Source: Setomelanomma holmii (lineage: Eukaryota; Ascomycota; Dothideomycetes; Pleosporales; Phaeosphaeriaceae). From it: a DNA stretch of 64,000 nt. This document shows positions 43,786-54,259 of this stretch, piece after piece. The notes below the pieces were generated by a model, which was not told the DNA's origin, did no database searches, and saw nothing but the letters and a program-made list of their open reading frames with translations. Location: positions 1 to 64,000 of the forward strand of contig ML978206.1 of NCBI GenBank assembly GCA_010015745.1, in the 5' to 3' direction. Position 1 is the stretch's first letter. Each line of letters begins with the position of its first letter. A program made the translations under genes and the position numbers.

Positions 43786-45470
43786 ATGGAGATTACTCTA
43801 GTTTATATTGTTTCCCTTGCGTCTGCTACTTGCGCAGTTCTCTTTTGGATATGTTACCACCGAGTGGAAATTCGCACCCGTGTTAGGATCTTGCTTTACA
43901 TTCGAAAGAGTCTAGTTTATACACTGGCCTACCGCCGCAGATTGAGCTCTGACGACGTGACTGTTCTCTCTCTTCTCAAAATAAGCTCACTCATTGCGGC
44001 GAATATTACGGCATGCGTCCTGAAGCTCCGAGACTCGGAGGAGCTAGGAAAAAGATGCGGAAGCTTATTTCTCGCAAATATGATTCCATTGTTCTTTGGA
44101 GGCCGTAGAGGCCTTATGAACGATCGAATATTGCGAATCCAGACTTCAGAGCAGGCCTTAGTACATCGATGGATGGGACGAATCTGCGTAATACAAGGAA
44201 TTGTTCATGGCATTATAAGCATCAGCGACCATTCTCCTTCAATACCTCAGATCATCGTAAGTTCGTGCCTGCAAGTGGTAACTAGTGCCTCATTGACAAG
44301 TTGCATGTTAGTCTATGTCCTTGCTTGGCTCATTGGGACTTCTTTCTGTACTTTATATTCGTCAGTATATCTTTGAGATCTTTCTGAAAAGTCATATCAT
44401 CTCTGCGCTAGGTCTCATAGGTCTGCTCTGGTTCCACATTCCTCTACGATACCACCTATCAACAATCTGTCTTGGGATAGCATCCGGTCTCTGGATGGTG
44501 CAGGAGATCTACTGGATAGCTTGCCTCGGTGTTCAGAATATAGGCTCGCGCTCCCCGAGAATCTGTGATGCGGTCATATATGCAGGCCCTAACGGCTCCG
44601 CGGAGGCCATGAGCCTCACGGTATGCTTGAAAGGGTCCCCAACAATCACCTCAGGACAATTCCTGTACCTCACAATACCAGGATTGAGTCGTCATCATGC
44701 TGGCTTCGCGCAAGCTCATCCTTACGCTATAGCTTGGGCGGAAAACTCTGAGGTTACCATGTTCATTCAACGTCGAAACGGCTTCAGCAATGACTTATTT
44801 AATGTGCCAAATATTGGCGCATCTGCAATCATCGCTGACGGGCCATACGGGTCACCTCAGCAGCTTCACACTTATGATAAAGTTCTCTTCATTGCTAGTG
44901 GTATTGGTATTGCTGCGCATCTCGTCGCAATCAAGAGATTACTTGAGGCACATGAGGATAGAAGTGCTCAAGCTCGACGTGTAACACTGATATGGTTTCT
45001 GGAGACATCTGGTATATATCTGATTCGCTCCGGCACTTCATGTTTTCAGCTGACAGAAGAAGTCCAAGAGCAGTTGGCAAGCCGTTTACTGCACCAGCTG
45101 CTTGCTATCGACAAACGACAAATTTTCACTTTGGCACTCTATGTCCCTCCTAGAGCTCCTGCTGATGATTCTGACATCGTCGCCACCGAGCGTTATTTCA
45201 GGACCGACCAGCCGCTCAACCTGGGATGGTACATCGACAAAGAAGCCTCTTCCGAGGCAGGTGATATGATGGTCTCTGGTAAGTTGCAAACCAGCTCCAT
45301 CTTGTGCATCAATACATGTTTTAACACTTTTAGTATGTGGTACACCTCATTTCGAAGATGCGGTACGACGAGGCGTTCGAGCGAGCAAACAAATAGTGTA
45401 TATATCTTATGCGGCATTCCGCCCTGAAGAAAGTAGAGCTAGCAAAGCGTCACAGATGCGTTACTCTTAA
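43786..45470 (+). CDS. Ferric reductase/NOX-type flavocytochrome, 524 aa
   Basis: Three exons join in phase: 43786-44256, 44312-45278 and 45334-45470. Both introns are 55 nt, with GTAAGT and GTAAGT donors. Several hydrophobic helices lie between residues 1 and 230. Two His pairs, 127/141 and 185/199, have the canonical H-X13-H spacing for two hemes. The FAD site is HPYAIAW (293-299), the NAD(P)H site is GPYG (334-337) and SGIGI (353-357), and the C-terminal VCGTPHFED is the usual Cys-Gly signature. The family moves electrons from NADPH across a membrane to ferric iron (or oxygen). At 524 residues it is shorter than most fungal ferric reductases (often 600-750). Ferric reductases are known Starship cargo. 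Confidence 0.9.
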
Positions 45471-46781
45471 ACTCATCTCTTATATAGCGTCATACAGTTT
45501 GAACCGAGCGGCCTCGCAGTAGAGATAGCAATACATAGACTAGTTTTCACGATCGGTGTGTCTTCTTTATGAGTTTTGAACCTTCATTAGCTGCCTAAGA
45601 AAGGCCAATATACGTCACGTTGTAATTAGTCTACCTCAGGTTCACCTGCCGTAAAAGTGTAAAAATTGTGCAGTAGTGATTTGCGACCTCTACGCGGACT
45701 CGACACCCTCTCTCTCTATGAGTGCTATACACGCAACCATCCCTTCTCATGTACAGATCGTCTAGAATCATATTTTCGAGCTGCCAGCCACGGCGACAAA
45801 AGAATGCTTCACGAGCGGATAGTAGTGGCTCACAAGCTCTACATCGTAGGGCATGGTTTTCCAATAAATTCATGTTGATGTATTCGCGCTGAGTAGGTTT
45901 TCGTGATATCGAAGCTACTACTGGGTGTGCAAATTGAACCGATGAATGATGCTTGTTCATGATTCAGATCGTGGGTATCCTGGTAATGGAACAATGCAAA
46001 TAGCGGCTGAGAGGAATTTCCATCGATATAAGAAAACAGCGTTGGACTGAGTAAATTTGAAAACCGCGATTAAAAATCCGGAAAATGGTTTAAGTTTCTT
46101 GGATCTCGTTAATTTTGGTTTCCGACTCTATGATCACGCTTTCGTCTTTCCATGCAGCAAGGATGCTTAGTGCTGACACTTACGGGTCCACATATGCTCC
46201 CTGCGATTAGTGAAATGCCAAGGTAGATGTATCGTAGAGATGTTGATTGGTGGTCCGCAGGCAGCCCAATTCCCCACGGAACGATTGCGGCTGTGCGAAG
46301 TTGGCGCCTATGCGCTGCACAGCATTTCAATCGGATGACTGAACCAATCCCCTCTCTCCTATCACCCCCAGTCTCATGCACCCCTTGTGAACGACTGTTT
46401 GAGGCGGACCAATGACGCATGCGGCCTTGCTGGCCCTGCCCACGAAGAATCCCTGGGCTTCGCACTTCCGTACGGGACAAACGCGGCTGTGCGACACTAG
46501 CGCTTACGCGCGTCCTCCTCGTGCGGCATGATAGTTCGCATGGAACGGCGCCTATATCGTTACCCTGTCCATGCGCTGGTGAGGCCCACAGGGATTGTTG
46601 GTCCGTGCGGAATGTTCGCCTGTAAGGCGCCAGCCTGCAGCGAAGCTTCATTCCCTGCGGTACGACTATGTTTGGGGACTACCACTTTATAAATGGTCGG
46701 TCTCACAGCACCAGAGTTATCGTCGCCTTTGCCATCCATTGCTTGCACTTAACATACTTTCAACTCTGAACAATCATCACT
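45471..46781. other. Intergenic region with a GC-rich patch
   Basis: About 1.3 kb without a supported gene. A GC-rich block (46210-46660) contains the motif GCGGCTGTGCGA twice (about 46289 and 46482) and several related fragments, and is open in several frames on both strands. That can happen by composition. No domain, intron or RNA gene is recognised. Confidence 0.35.
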
Positions 46782-47816
46782 ATGTCTGAGGCTCGATGCA
46801 ATTCGCTTCCTTCGTCTCCCTCTCTCTCTCAAAGCCCGGCCAGGGAAGGTCGAGCAACTTCAGCTCCACAAATTATACCCGCGTCTTCCCCTACGCCGTT
46901 GATACTGGAGGCAAAGGTCAATAACCACTATTTGGCTTTGGCCCACATTACCCCAGGTATACCCCCGCAAGCAGCCGCAAGCTCTAAAATGCCATCCACG
47001 GACGAGTCAGCTCGTGTTCACACGTCGGAAGAGATTGCCCTTGGCCATCAGTCAGAAACAGCCTCACCAACGTCGGGCTTGCGGAAGCGTCTACCGTCTT
47101 TCCAGAAGCTATGCCGAACGGTGAATGTTCAGCACATTCCTCCGTCAGTCATAATGAAGAAAAGGTCTGCTAATCATCCACAATTGACAAGATATATGGG
47201 GACCATGCAAGATGCTTTGCGGTCGATGGAGACCGCGGAAGTGAAGGGCACCGTCTCGAACGTTGGAGCCGGACCAAGCCTATCGTCACACGATTTTGAC
47301 ACGAACATTCGTCGCCATCGGGACAAAATACTCCGGGAGGCTTTGAGAGCGAGCATCACGACAGAAATTAGCCCTGCAATTCGCGCTTCACTTGCTCAGG
47401 AAGTTTGTTTGCGTCTCAAGTATCGCGCGGAAATAGGTCGAGCAGATCTTGAACACATTCAATGTACACTCCGGACTCGGGGACAGGACTACTGGACTCG
47501 ATTCCACGCCGAATACGAGCTGAAGTCTCAATCTGGACACTCTGTAGACGCACCAACGGAAGTCTACAATTCAATTGATAGAACGTCCGCAGTGCTGTAC
47601 TGGGCGTCTTCTCACGATCGTCTCATCTATGGCGAGATTCTGTATCGGCTATCTTTACCTCCAGGTGTTCTTTGGCAATGGATACTTCATATCTGTCATT
47701 ACTGAAAATATAACTCACCCATTATAAACATCCTAGCTCAGGAACCTTCACTTTTCGATTTCTCGCTATCCGGAACTCAAATTTCTGAAACACGCTTTGG
47801 GGTTAGCGAGAAATGA
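46782..47816 (+). CDS. Two-exon orphan protein, 320 aa
   Basis: ATG at 46782. Exons 46782-47664 and 47737-47816 are joined in phase across a 72-nt intron (GTGTTC donor, CCTAG acceptor). Residues 1-100 are Ser/Pro/Ala-rich and disordered, with a basic LRKRLPSF near 105. The rest is helical, including long Arg/Glu-rich stretches (IRRHRDKILREALRA). No domain is recognised. An alternative reading without the splice ends at 47705. Confidence 0.5.
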
Positions 47817-47926
47817 TTTTAGTATAGTCCGCATTGCTCTTACCCTCTCCCTCATTTGTTTGTCTAATACATCCTGCACTTTCTTCCTTTCCCAACTGCG
47901 GCACCAAATCCACTTTTCACCCAGAT

Positions 47927-48262
47927 ATGTGTCATACGTGCCGCCCCCCACATTCGCGCTTACTTTGTGTTCATGAGTTTAAGAGCGCTTTGAACACTAG
48001 CGACAAGACCTCTTCGTATGCTCTACGTCCGGAACGCTCACAGACTCCTTGCACTTGTCAGATTTGTTCCAAAGGTAGTTCTGTTCGTTTCGCACATATT
48101 CAGCGTCACATGGACCGATCTCTGAATTGGACGAAGCGTAAGACCGAGGATGACTTCTCTAAGCTGGATGAATTTCTAGGCTTATGTCAGCTGTATCCGC
48201 GCTGGGTTAATCATCTCAAGGCGCGATCTGAATGCTTCTCTTTAATCTGTGATGGTTTGTAG
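47927..48262 (+). CDS. Possible cysteine-containing small protein, 111 aa
   Basis: ATG at 47927 with CHTCR at the start and TPCTCQICSKG near the middle, so three closely spaced cysteine pairs could bind zinc. A basic helical C terminus follows. There is no intron or family support; it could be an exon of a larger gene. Confidence 0.3.
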   Translation: MCHTCRPPHSRLLCVHEFKSALNTSDKTSSYALRPERSQTPCTCQICSKGSSVRFAHIQRHMDRSLNWTKRKTEDDFSKLDEFLGLCQLYPRWVNHLKARSECFSLICDGL

Positions 48263-48496
48263 AGTCTACCGTGCGTTGAGTTAGGCTAATCATTTTCCTC
48301 ATCGCATAGAAATCGACGAAAAACTCGAACAAGCTGCCATGTGTGAGACTTAGCTTAGGATCAGAAGTTTCCGTGACTGTTCATGATTAGTTGTACAACG
48401 AGGGCTTATAATCTTACTTCATATATTGAAAATAGGCTATGCTATGTACTGTACTTTACAAACATTGACCAGTCAATCAAACGCGAGAGCTGAGCC

Positions 48497-49269
48497 TTAC
48501 ATAATGAATATATCAAGACAGGTCGTATATCTCTCAATGAATTCGCGACCGTCAAAATTCCATATCCAGTACAGAGTGAACACGGTAGAGGGTTGTAAGT
48601 TAGCTGGAAGGGTAATTTGAGTGCCACACCAAACATCAGGCCCTTCCGATGCTAATCGAGGACGATGAAGCGCAACAGATTTTCGCTTCTGTGCTATCAA
48701 ACTACCGTTATCCTGATAGCAGATTCCATCGTCGAAGTTGCCTTCAAACAAGAGCTCGTACACTTTGTTGGACGACGATACGCTTGACATTGCCTGTAAG
48801 CTGTCAGCTGGTGACGGTCGCAACGTTCCGATCACTCGAACTGATCCAGAGGCAGAATGGCCAGGATCTTGATCAAGTTTTGTCACGTGTCCGTTCTCCT
48901 GATACATCAAAAGAAGAGAATCCCCTGCCCGGGCGGTCAAGCTGGGGCTTCCAATCGTCTGATTTGGCATGAGTTGGGAATCCTTGCAGACTCTATCAGT
49001 GTCCCATAGCTCATTGAGGCTTCTACTTCCCGGAGGCAAGCGATAAGTCATGTCGTCATCTCGAAATGTTGGAGTCCGAAGGACTGTGGTATAATTAGCT
49101 CTATACTAACTTTCCGTGCCTACGTACCATTGCCGCGGGGATACCCTGGGTTTCCAACGGGCGAAGCACCGTCTAAAACGTAAATTTGCTCGACCCATGT
49201 ATGTGAAGAAACAAATGATGTAAAAGCGACGATCAAGTTTAGCACGAAGAACGACATGTTACGAAACAT
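48497..49269 (-). CDS. Secreted DUF7492-like protein with mature N-terminal His, 242 aa
   Basis: Exon 1 (49269-49128) and exon 2 (49083-48497) join in phase across a 44-nt intron (GTACGT donor, CCACAG acceptor). The protein starts with a signal peptide (MFRNMSFFVLNLIVAFTSFV) whose likely cleavage leaves a His at position 23 as the first residue (HTWVEQIYVLDG). NPGYPRGN and RTPTFRDDDM follow, then a C-terminal VWCGTQITLP ... FTLYWIW. This is the layout of the fungal secreted family I know as DUF7492, recalling histidine-brace copper proteins. Function is unproven. It should be extracellular. Confidence 0.7.
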
Positions 49270-49561
49270 CCTGACACCGTGATGGAGCCATTGCGTCCAT
49301 GTGTGTTCTATATATATATATACATGTGTTATGTTTAGCCGTACAGTAGTGTCTATTGGTTATTCCTTTCTTGAAATTGAAAACATGAGTGTGGAGAATC
49401 GCCTGCGAACTTTTGGGTTCGATAACTTGGATTCAGATAACCACTTCACCCCAGATAGCCATAACTTTGCAGACTGAGATATATAAATTGTGTCAATATC
49501 TACGCCATTGGTGACGCACGTTATCTCTTGAAATCTCCACATATTGCTGGAAGTAGTACAC

Positions 49562-49765
49562 ATGCAATCCAATACTACTATCATACAGACAGCAGATGGT
49601 GTTATGGCTGCTATAAAGAAGAAGAAACACGACGTCTCTCCGGAGGTCCTCGGTGGTATGATCGCAGGAATCGTTCTGGTCATCTTGCTTGTATCTCTCT
49701 TGTGGTACTTGCGACATCGTAGAACGGTCAGGCGGCAGCATGTAGGAATTCAGATTAGCAAATAG
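49562..49765 (+). CDS. One-pass membrane microprotein, 67 aa
   Basis: An ATG at 49562 opens a short frame with a single strong hydrophobic segment (about residues 30-50, GGMIAGIVLVILLVSLLWYL) flanked by Lys/Arg-rich sequence (IKKKK before, RHRRTVRRQ after). It has the shape of a small membrane peptide or the anchor exon of a larger gene. No family is recognised. Confidence 0.35.
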   Translation: MQSNTTIIQTADGVMAAIKKKKHDVSPEVLGGMIAGIVLVILLVSLLWYLRHRRTVRRQHVGIQISK

Positions 49766-49966
49766 TGCGCACGATGGGAATTGTTCTTCGAAGTATTTGG
49801 ATCCTCAAGCCCTAAGACCTATCACTACGAATTGCTTTAGAGACTTCGTAACTTAGCTGAGTTTTTCTCACAAGAGGTGTGGCGCATATGCGTGTCAAGG
49901 CGAGCATGAGCTAACATTAATTGCTTTTCGTTTCTTTGACTTCTAAGCTATGCCCCTCTCCTTGTA

Positions 49967-51019
49967 TTAGCACGAAATATATTGATACAATGGAGCACAT
50001 CTCAATGTCCAAACTACAGCGGTGTTGCCTGCGGCTGCGGCGGCCTGGATAGCGTCTTGGTACGATATACAACTGGCACTTACGTCAGCGCCCTTCATAA
50101 TTAACATCATGACAATCGCAGTGTTGCCTCTCCACGATGCCGCCTGTAGTGCGCTACCAAAGCAGCCTCCTCGTGCATTAACATCTGCACCTCTGTCGAG
50201 CAGTAGCTTCGCTACGCGATAGTCCGCGCCCCATGAAGCAGCTTGAAGAGCACTTCCGTATTGCCCGCCTTGCTTGTGAATATCTGCCCCCATATCCAAG
50301 AGATATGTAACAAGCTCAACTCGATTCTCCCATGAGGCAGCCTGTAATGCATTGCCACATCGACCGCCTTGCGTGTTGACATCCGCACCATGTTCGAGTA
50401 GTTTTCGCACCACCTGCGCATTGCCCGACCAACACGCCGCTTGAAGAGCATTACCATAGTGTCCTCCGCGAGCATGGACATCAGCTCCAGCCTCAAGTAG
50501 CACTCTGACCACCTTCTCTTGTCCCGCCCATGATGCCGCTTGGAGTGGATGTCCATAATGACCACCATAAGCATTGACGTCGGCTCCTTCTTCGATGAGA
50601 AGCTTAGTCATCTGCTCATCGCCTCCCCACGCAGCTCTATGAAGTAAAGTGCCGAAATAACTGCTACATTCAGTACTTGAATCGCTCCCGTTCTTACACA
50701 AGAGCTTTGCAATACTACAGCGGCGGTAGTGTACAGCAATTCGAAGTGCCTCCTGGAGGTGGACAAGGCTAGTCTTGACGAATGGTTCTTCTTCCAAGGC
50801 CTTTCGCGCCGTCTCATGCCTTCCTTTCTTTATAGCCCAATAGAGTGCCGAGCTTCCATGGGTCTCCCTATTATTTCTGTAAAGAAGCTTATTCAATAAC
50901 TCGTAGAGTCTGCCATTGGTTCGCGCGAATGAGTCGATATCGTGCTCAAGGTATAGGTACCGCGATATATAATAAAGCAATTCGTTGGGCAAATGGAGGA
51001 GATGAGTCATGACTAACAT
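49967..51019 (-). CDS. F-box-like and ankyrin-repeat protein, about 350 aa
   Basis: The frame is open up to 51325 without an early ATG; the likely start is the ATG at 51019 or 51010, just before an F-box-like segment (HLPNELLYYISRYL). About 60 residues of helical linker follow, then seven ankyrin repeats. They are very alike and contain the recurring ALQAASW and GADVNARGG-type segments with an extra GG-x-Y-G insert. Such long, near-identical repeats are typical of fungal ankyrin proteins that recognise partners, including the C-terminal sensors of NLR-like proteins. No NACHT or NB-ARC domain is present here. The F-box suggests a role as a substrate adaptor for SCF ubiquitin ligase. Confidence 0.8.
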   Translation of the reverse strand: MLVMTHLLHLPNELLYYISRYLYLEHDIDSFARTNGRLYELLNKLLYRNNRETHGSSALYWAIKKGRHETARKALEEEPFVKTSLVHLQEALRIAVHYRRCSIAKLLCKNGSDSSTECSSYFGTLLHRAAWGGDEQMTKLLIEEGADVNAYGGHYGHPLQAASWAGQEKVVRVLLEAGADVHARGGHYGNALQAACWSGNAQVVRKLLEHGADVNTQGGRCGNALQAASWENRVELVTYLLDMGADIHKQGGQYGSALQAASWGADYRVAKLLLDRGADVNARGGCFGSALQAASWRGNTAIVMMLIMKGADVSASCISYQDAIQAAAAAGNTAVVWTLRCAPLYQYISC

Positions 51020-51440
51020 AGAAGTTATGACAATATGCGGGTGGAGAGGTTCGTTATTGTATTCACTGTGCAATTCGGTCCCAGCCACCTTGTCACGAGG
51101 TCCAAAAAGGAAGACGTTGACTCTGTGAACTGAGTATGGCGAAGCGTCAGCTTCATGCTTCAAGTTTTCGATTTGACAAATCGCATGTATGGATTCTGGA
51201 ATCATAAAATTCGCGAGGAAGTGCTGTGGCCCATTTTTCGCTTTCCAAAATCCAAGTTTGACATTTGAACTAAACAGTCCGCCCTCATCCCAGATACCAA
51301 TAATACTTGGTACGAGACATGACAATAAGATTATAAATGCTCACTCTACTTAAAAAGATTCAAAGAGCGAAAGTGACATCCGAACAAACTGCTGCATATA
51401 CAACATCCTCGTTGGCTTCACTACTGCCACTCAAGCCCTA

Positions 51441-51896
51441 ATGATGCGATTGTACTCAAGCCTATACGAAGGGCATCACTCTGATTCGGAATTTGCTCAG
51501 CCTTATTATCGTAAACGCACTAGTCGTCGCACTGCCTTGCAGCGCGCACCATCGCCTCGATCCAAATTCACGCTTGTGGTTCCACTCTCTCAAGAACACA
51601 TCCTGCAACAATTCGAAGGCTCATTTTTCGCAACGATCATCAGGAAGAACGGGCGTACAAGAATAGTCTTTAATAGTCCAGACTCGAACACAGGTCGTAA
51701 CGAGGTGAACAGTAGTATTCCTGGTGACGAGGAGGAACGACCGCTACAAGCACAAGTCATGGCAATCCACCCAGCAAATCTGGAGGAACGTCCTTCGAAA
51801 ACTACACAGAATGTCCTTTATTCAGAAGAGGATGCCGATGTGCTTGAGAAGATTAGTACATTGTTACAAGCTACTGACGGGATCATGGAGTACTAG
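51441..51896 (+). CDS. Orphan protein, 151 aa
   Basis: ATG at 51441, single exon. The N-terminal third is basic (YYRKRTSRRTALQRAPSPRSK) and the C-terminal third acidic and helical. No domain is recognised. Confidence 0.4.
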   Translation: MMRLYSSLYEGHHSDSEFAQPYYRKRTSRRTALQRAPSPRSKFTLVVPLSQEHILQQFEGSFFATIIRKNGRTRIVFNSPDSNTGRNEVNSSIPGDEEERPLQAQVMAIHPANLEERPSKTTQNVLYSEEDADVLEKISTLLQATDGIMEY

Positions 51897-52077
51897 AAGT
51901 CGGCAATGCGATGAAGTTTTTTGATCATCCGTACCAGTGTGCGGCTCGAGCCTTGTGTTAATTTGTTGAATAAGTACTTATTTCGATGCCTAGTTCCAGG
52001 ACAGCAGACATGTGCACCTGCTGAAGCGAGCCAGTCTTCAAATGATTGGACGACTTTCCTTCGATTTTACTTGACGA

Positions 52078-53145
52078 CTAGTTCTCTATGGCCTCGTGAA
52101 GCTGGCAAGCCTTCTCAAGCTCTGTAGCGAGACGTACTACGCACGCCAATCTCTTTTGAGATCGTGTCAGCCCTCCATTGGCTTCCACAATTCCATCGCA
52201 GGCAGTTCTCAGAAACCGACAGAACACGATATCCGGGATCCCCATCAAATTTCCTTTTGAGATGATCAACTTCCTAGCCGCGGTGAGCCAGGCATGAGCC
52301 TCGACTGACATGCCTTGTATGTCTGATTCAGCACTGGTGATATGTATCCACGCCAGCTGGAAAGCCTCCCAAACACGTCCCAAAACTTTTAGAGTATCCT
52401 CTAATTCTGCAGGCGCGTGGTTGTAAGCTCTGTGTCGGGTTCTATGTCTTGGTTTCTATGCTTGTAATCAGATTCATCCTGAGTGGGTGAATGAGAACCT
52501 GTTGCAAACGTACTTGGATACGATTCGCCCTCAGACGAGCGTGAGACTCTCTGGAGCCTCCTGCTAAAGGATCAGAATCTATCGCGCTCGATCCACTTGT
52601 TACTGCCTGTTGCAGGCGCGTTGTTGACGCGACCCTAAGTGGTGTGTACGAATGCACTTCGGAGGGCGATATGCTTGCTCGACACGTTGGACATCTCTGA
52701 TCAGTCTCACGAGTTCTGACCCACTCCATCCAATCGTCGCTACAGTAAACATGACCCGGGAAGGGTCAGCTGAGGTGAAATCTGATAGCGAAACTACTCA
52801 CCACATATAAGATGTATCCTCCTGGAGGTTTGGGCATTCCCACAAGTCGCTGAGATAAGACAAGTGTTGGAGAAGATCTTTCTTGAGGCATACGTGACGA
52901 TAGTTTGGGTAATATTGAACTCGGAGAGGAGAATTCGCCTGGCTTCATTTACCTGCCAGTCGTTGCAAGCAGTACAGATTACCTAAAGAGCACTTGGTAA
53001 GCATACATTGAGGAAAATTCAGCTGCCACCAACCTCCAAATTAAGGGCATTGACGAAGTGGATACCCTTCAACTCTACGCCACAGAGACGGCAGGCGTCT
53101 ACGATGCGGGAAGATGAAGATATGGCAGGGTTTCTGCCATTCATA
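52078..53145 (-). CDS. RING-finger protein, splice model not fully resolved
   Basis: ATG at 53145 starts an exon with CRLC, followed downstream by CTAC, then the RING core: LICG, HVYCSDDW, RCPTCRA (a C-x-H-x2-C ... C-P-x-C pattern, about 52680-52820). A later intron (GTACGT donor near 52513 to an ATAG acceptor near 52441) joins cleanly to a helical C-terminal exon ending at 52078. However, the junction just before the HVYC segment cannot be made with a canonical acceptor in the right frame. Either a splice site was missed, or the gene carries a small indel and is decaying. If intact it would be an E3 ubiquitin ligase. Confidence 0.45.
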
Positions 53146-53421
53146 CTGACGTGTCGGAATCTGGATACAAAGTACAATCGAGCAATTCAACTGCAAAATA
53201 CAGGGAAGAATCAGGTAACTTAGTGGTTGATGTGTGATAGACTAGATTGGATTCTATTGCTCCATTATATACGTACAGTCCTGTCGCCGGCCACAGTCTT
53301 GACTTCGAGCTGCGCCTCCAAGGGTGAAGAAAGACTCATACAAAGGCTTGTAATGGCAGTGTTTGTCGGCACAGGTTCCCAATCATCTCTTACTGGTCCG
53401 ATGCTAGTTCATGCGTTAATT

Positions 53422-53652
53422 TGACTTGGAATGGCTGAGCCTCCCGCGCCTCGCTCATCACCCTGTTTGATGCACTCATTTAGACCACAGGGTGGTCTGC
53501 ATGATGCTAGGCAATACTTCTGGCGACAAGCGTCAATGTGACTTGCAATGCTTTAGCCTCCTGTGCCTCGCTCATTGCCTTGTTATGGGCTCAGCTGGAA
53601 CAAAGGGTGGTGTGCATGATGTTAGACTATTCTCCTGGCGGCAAGCATATGG
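53422..53652. repeat. Imperfect tandem duplication, about 117 bp per unit
   Basis: Two adjacent units begin TGACTTGGAATG (53422) and TGACTTGCAATG (53539). Shared blocks include AGCCTCC, TGCCTCGCTCAT, GGGTGGT, TGCATGATG and CTGGCGG-CAAGC. Divergence is substantial, so the duplication is old. Confidence 0.7.
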
Positions 53653-54259
53653 TAGCCATTCGTACTTCTGCATTGCGCCTCCTTTTACCTTACCATTTTC
53701 AATAAATATGACAAGGATTGTCCTCCAGACTTCGGACTTTGGCCACGTCTCGCAATGAGGTGCCGCTGGGTCCCCTTAGACCCCGCGAGTAGGCAAGTTC
53801 GATTGGTTATCAATGAAGATGAGAATACATAGCCACGCAAGCCATGCCTCATTCCTATGTCATCATATTTCATGCGTATGGATGATAGGCTGAGATGTCG
53901 TGATCTGAATACTTTGGTTGCCACATATGAGAAATCGCTCCTTGCTGCGGGTGGCGAAGCGTTAGCATTGTCCTTGGAACCGCCTGACTGAGGTACTTCA
54001 CTGCTTAACTATAAGTAAAGCTGTTCTCCGCAGCTCCTAGTTCCTCAGTACCTCACACCTCAGAATTCAAGATCATCCCCAGCTTCGCAAACCGTCGACT
54101 ATCGCGTGGAGACCAATCGAACATCGCACTGTGAGTCAAAGAGGCTTTGTCTATCTGAAGATCTCCATTGATGAACCGATAAGGCCAGGCGCTGGACACC
54201 TCCCGTGTCAGTGATTAAGACAAGATCGTAAACTGAAATTTCCACCAAGTCATTCGAAA
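53653..54259. other. Intergenic region
   Basis: Only short unsupported frames on both strands. Nothing else is recognised upstream of the BTB gene beginning at 54260. Confidence 0.35.

Noticed and set aside
46109..46651. 180-codon minus-strand frame in the GC-rich patch
   Set aside because: Open frames occur on several frames and both strands there because of composition; no domain.
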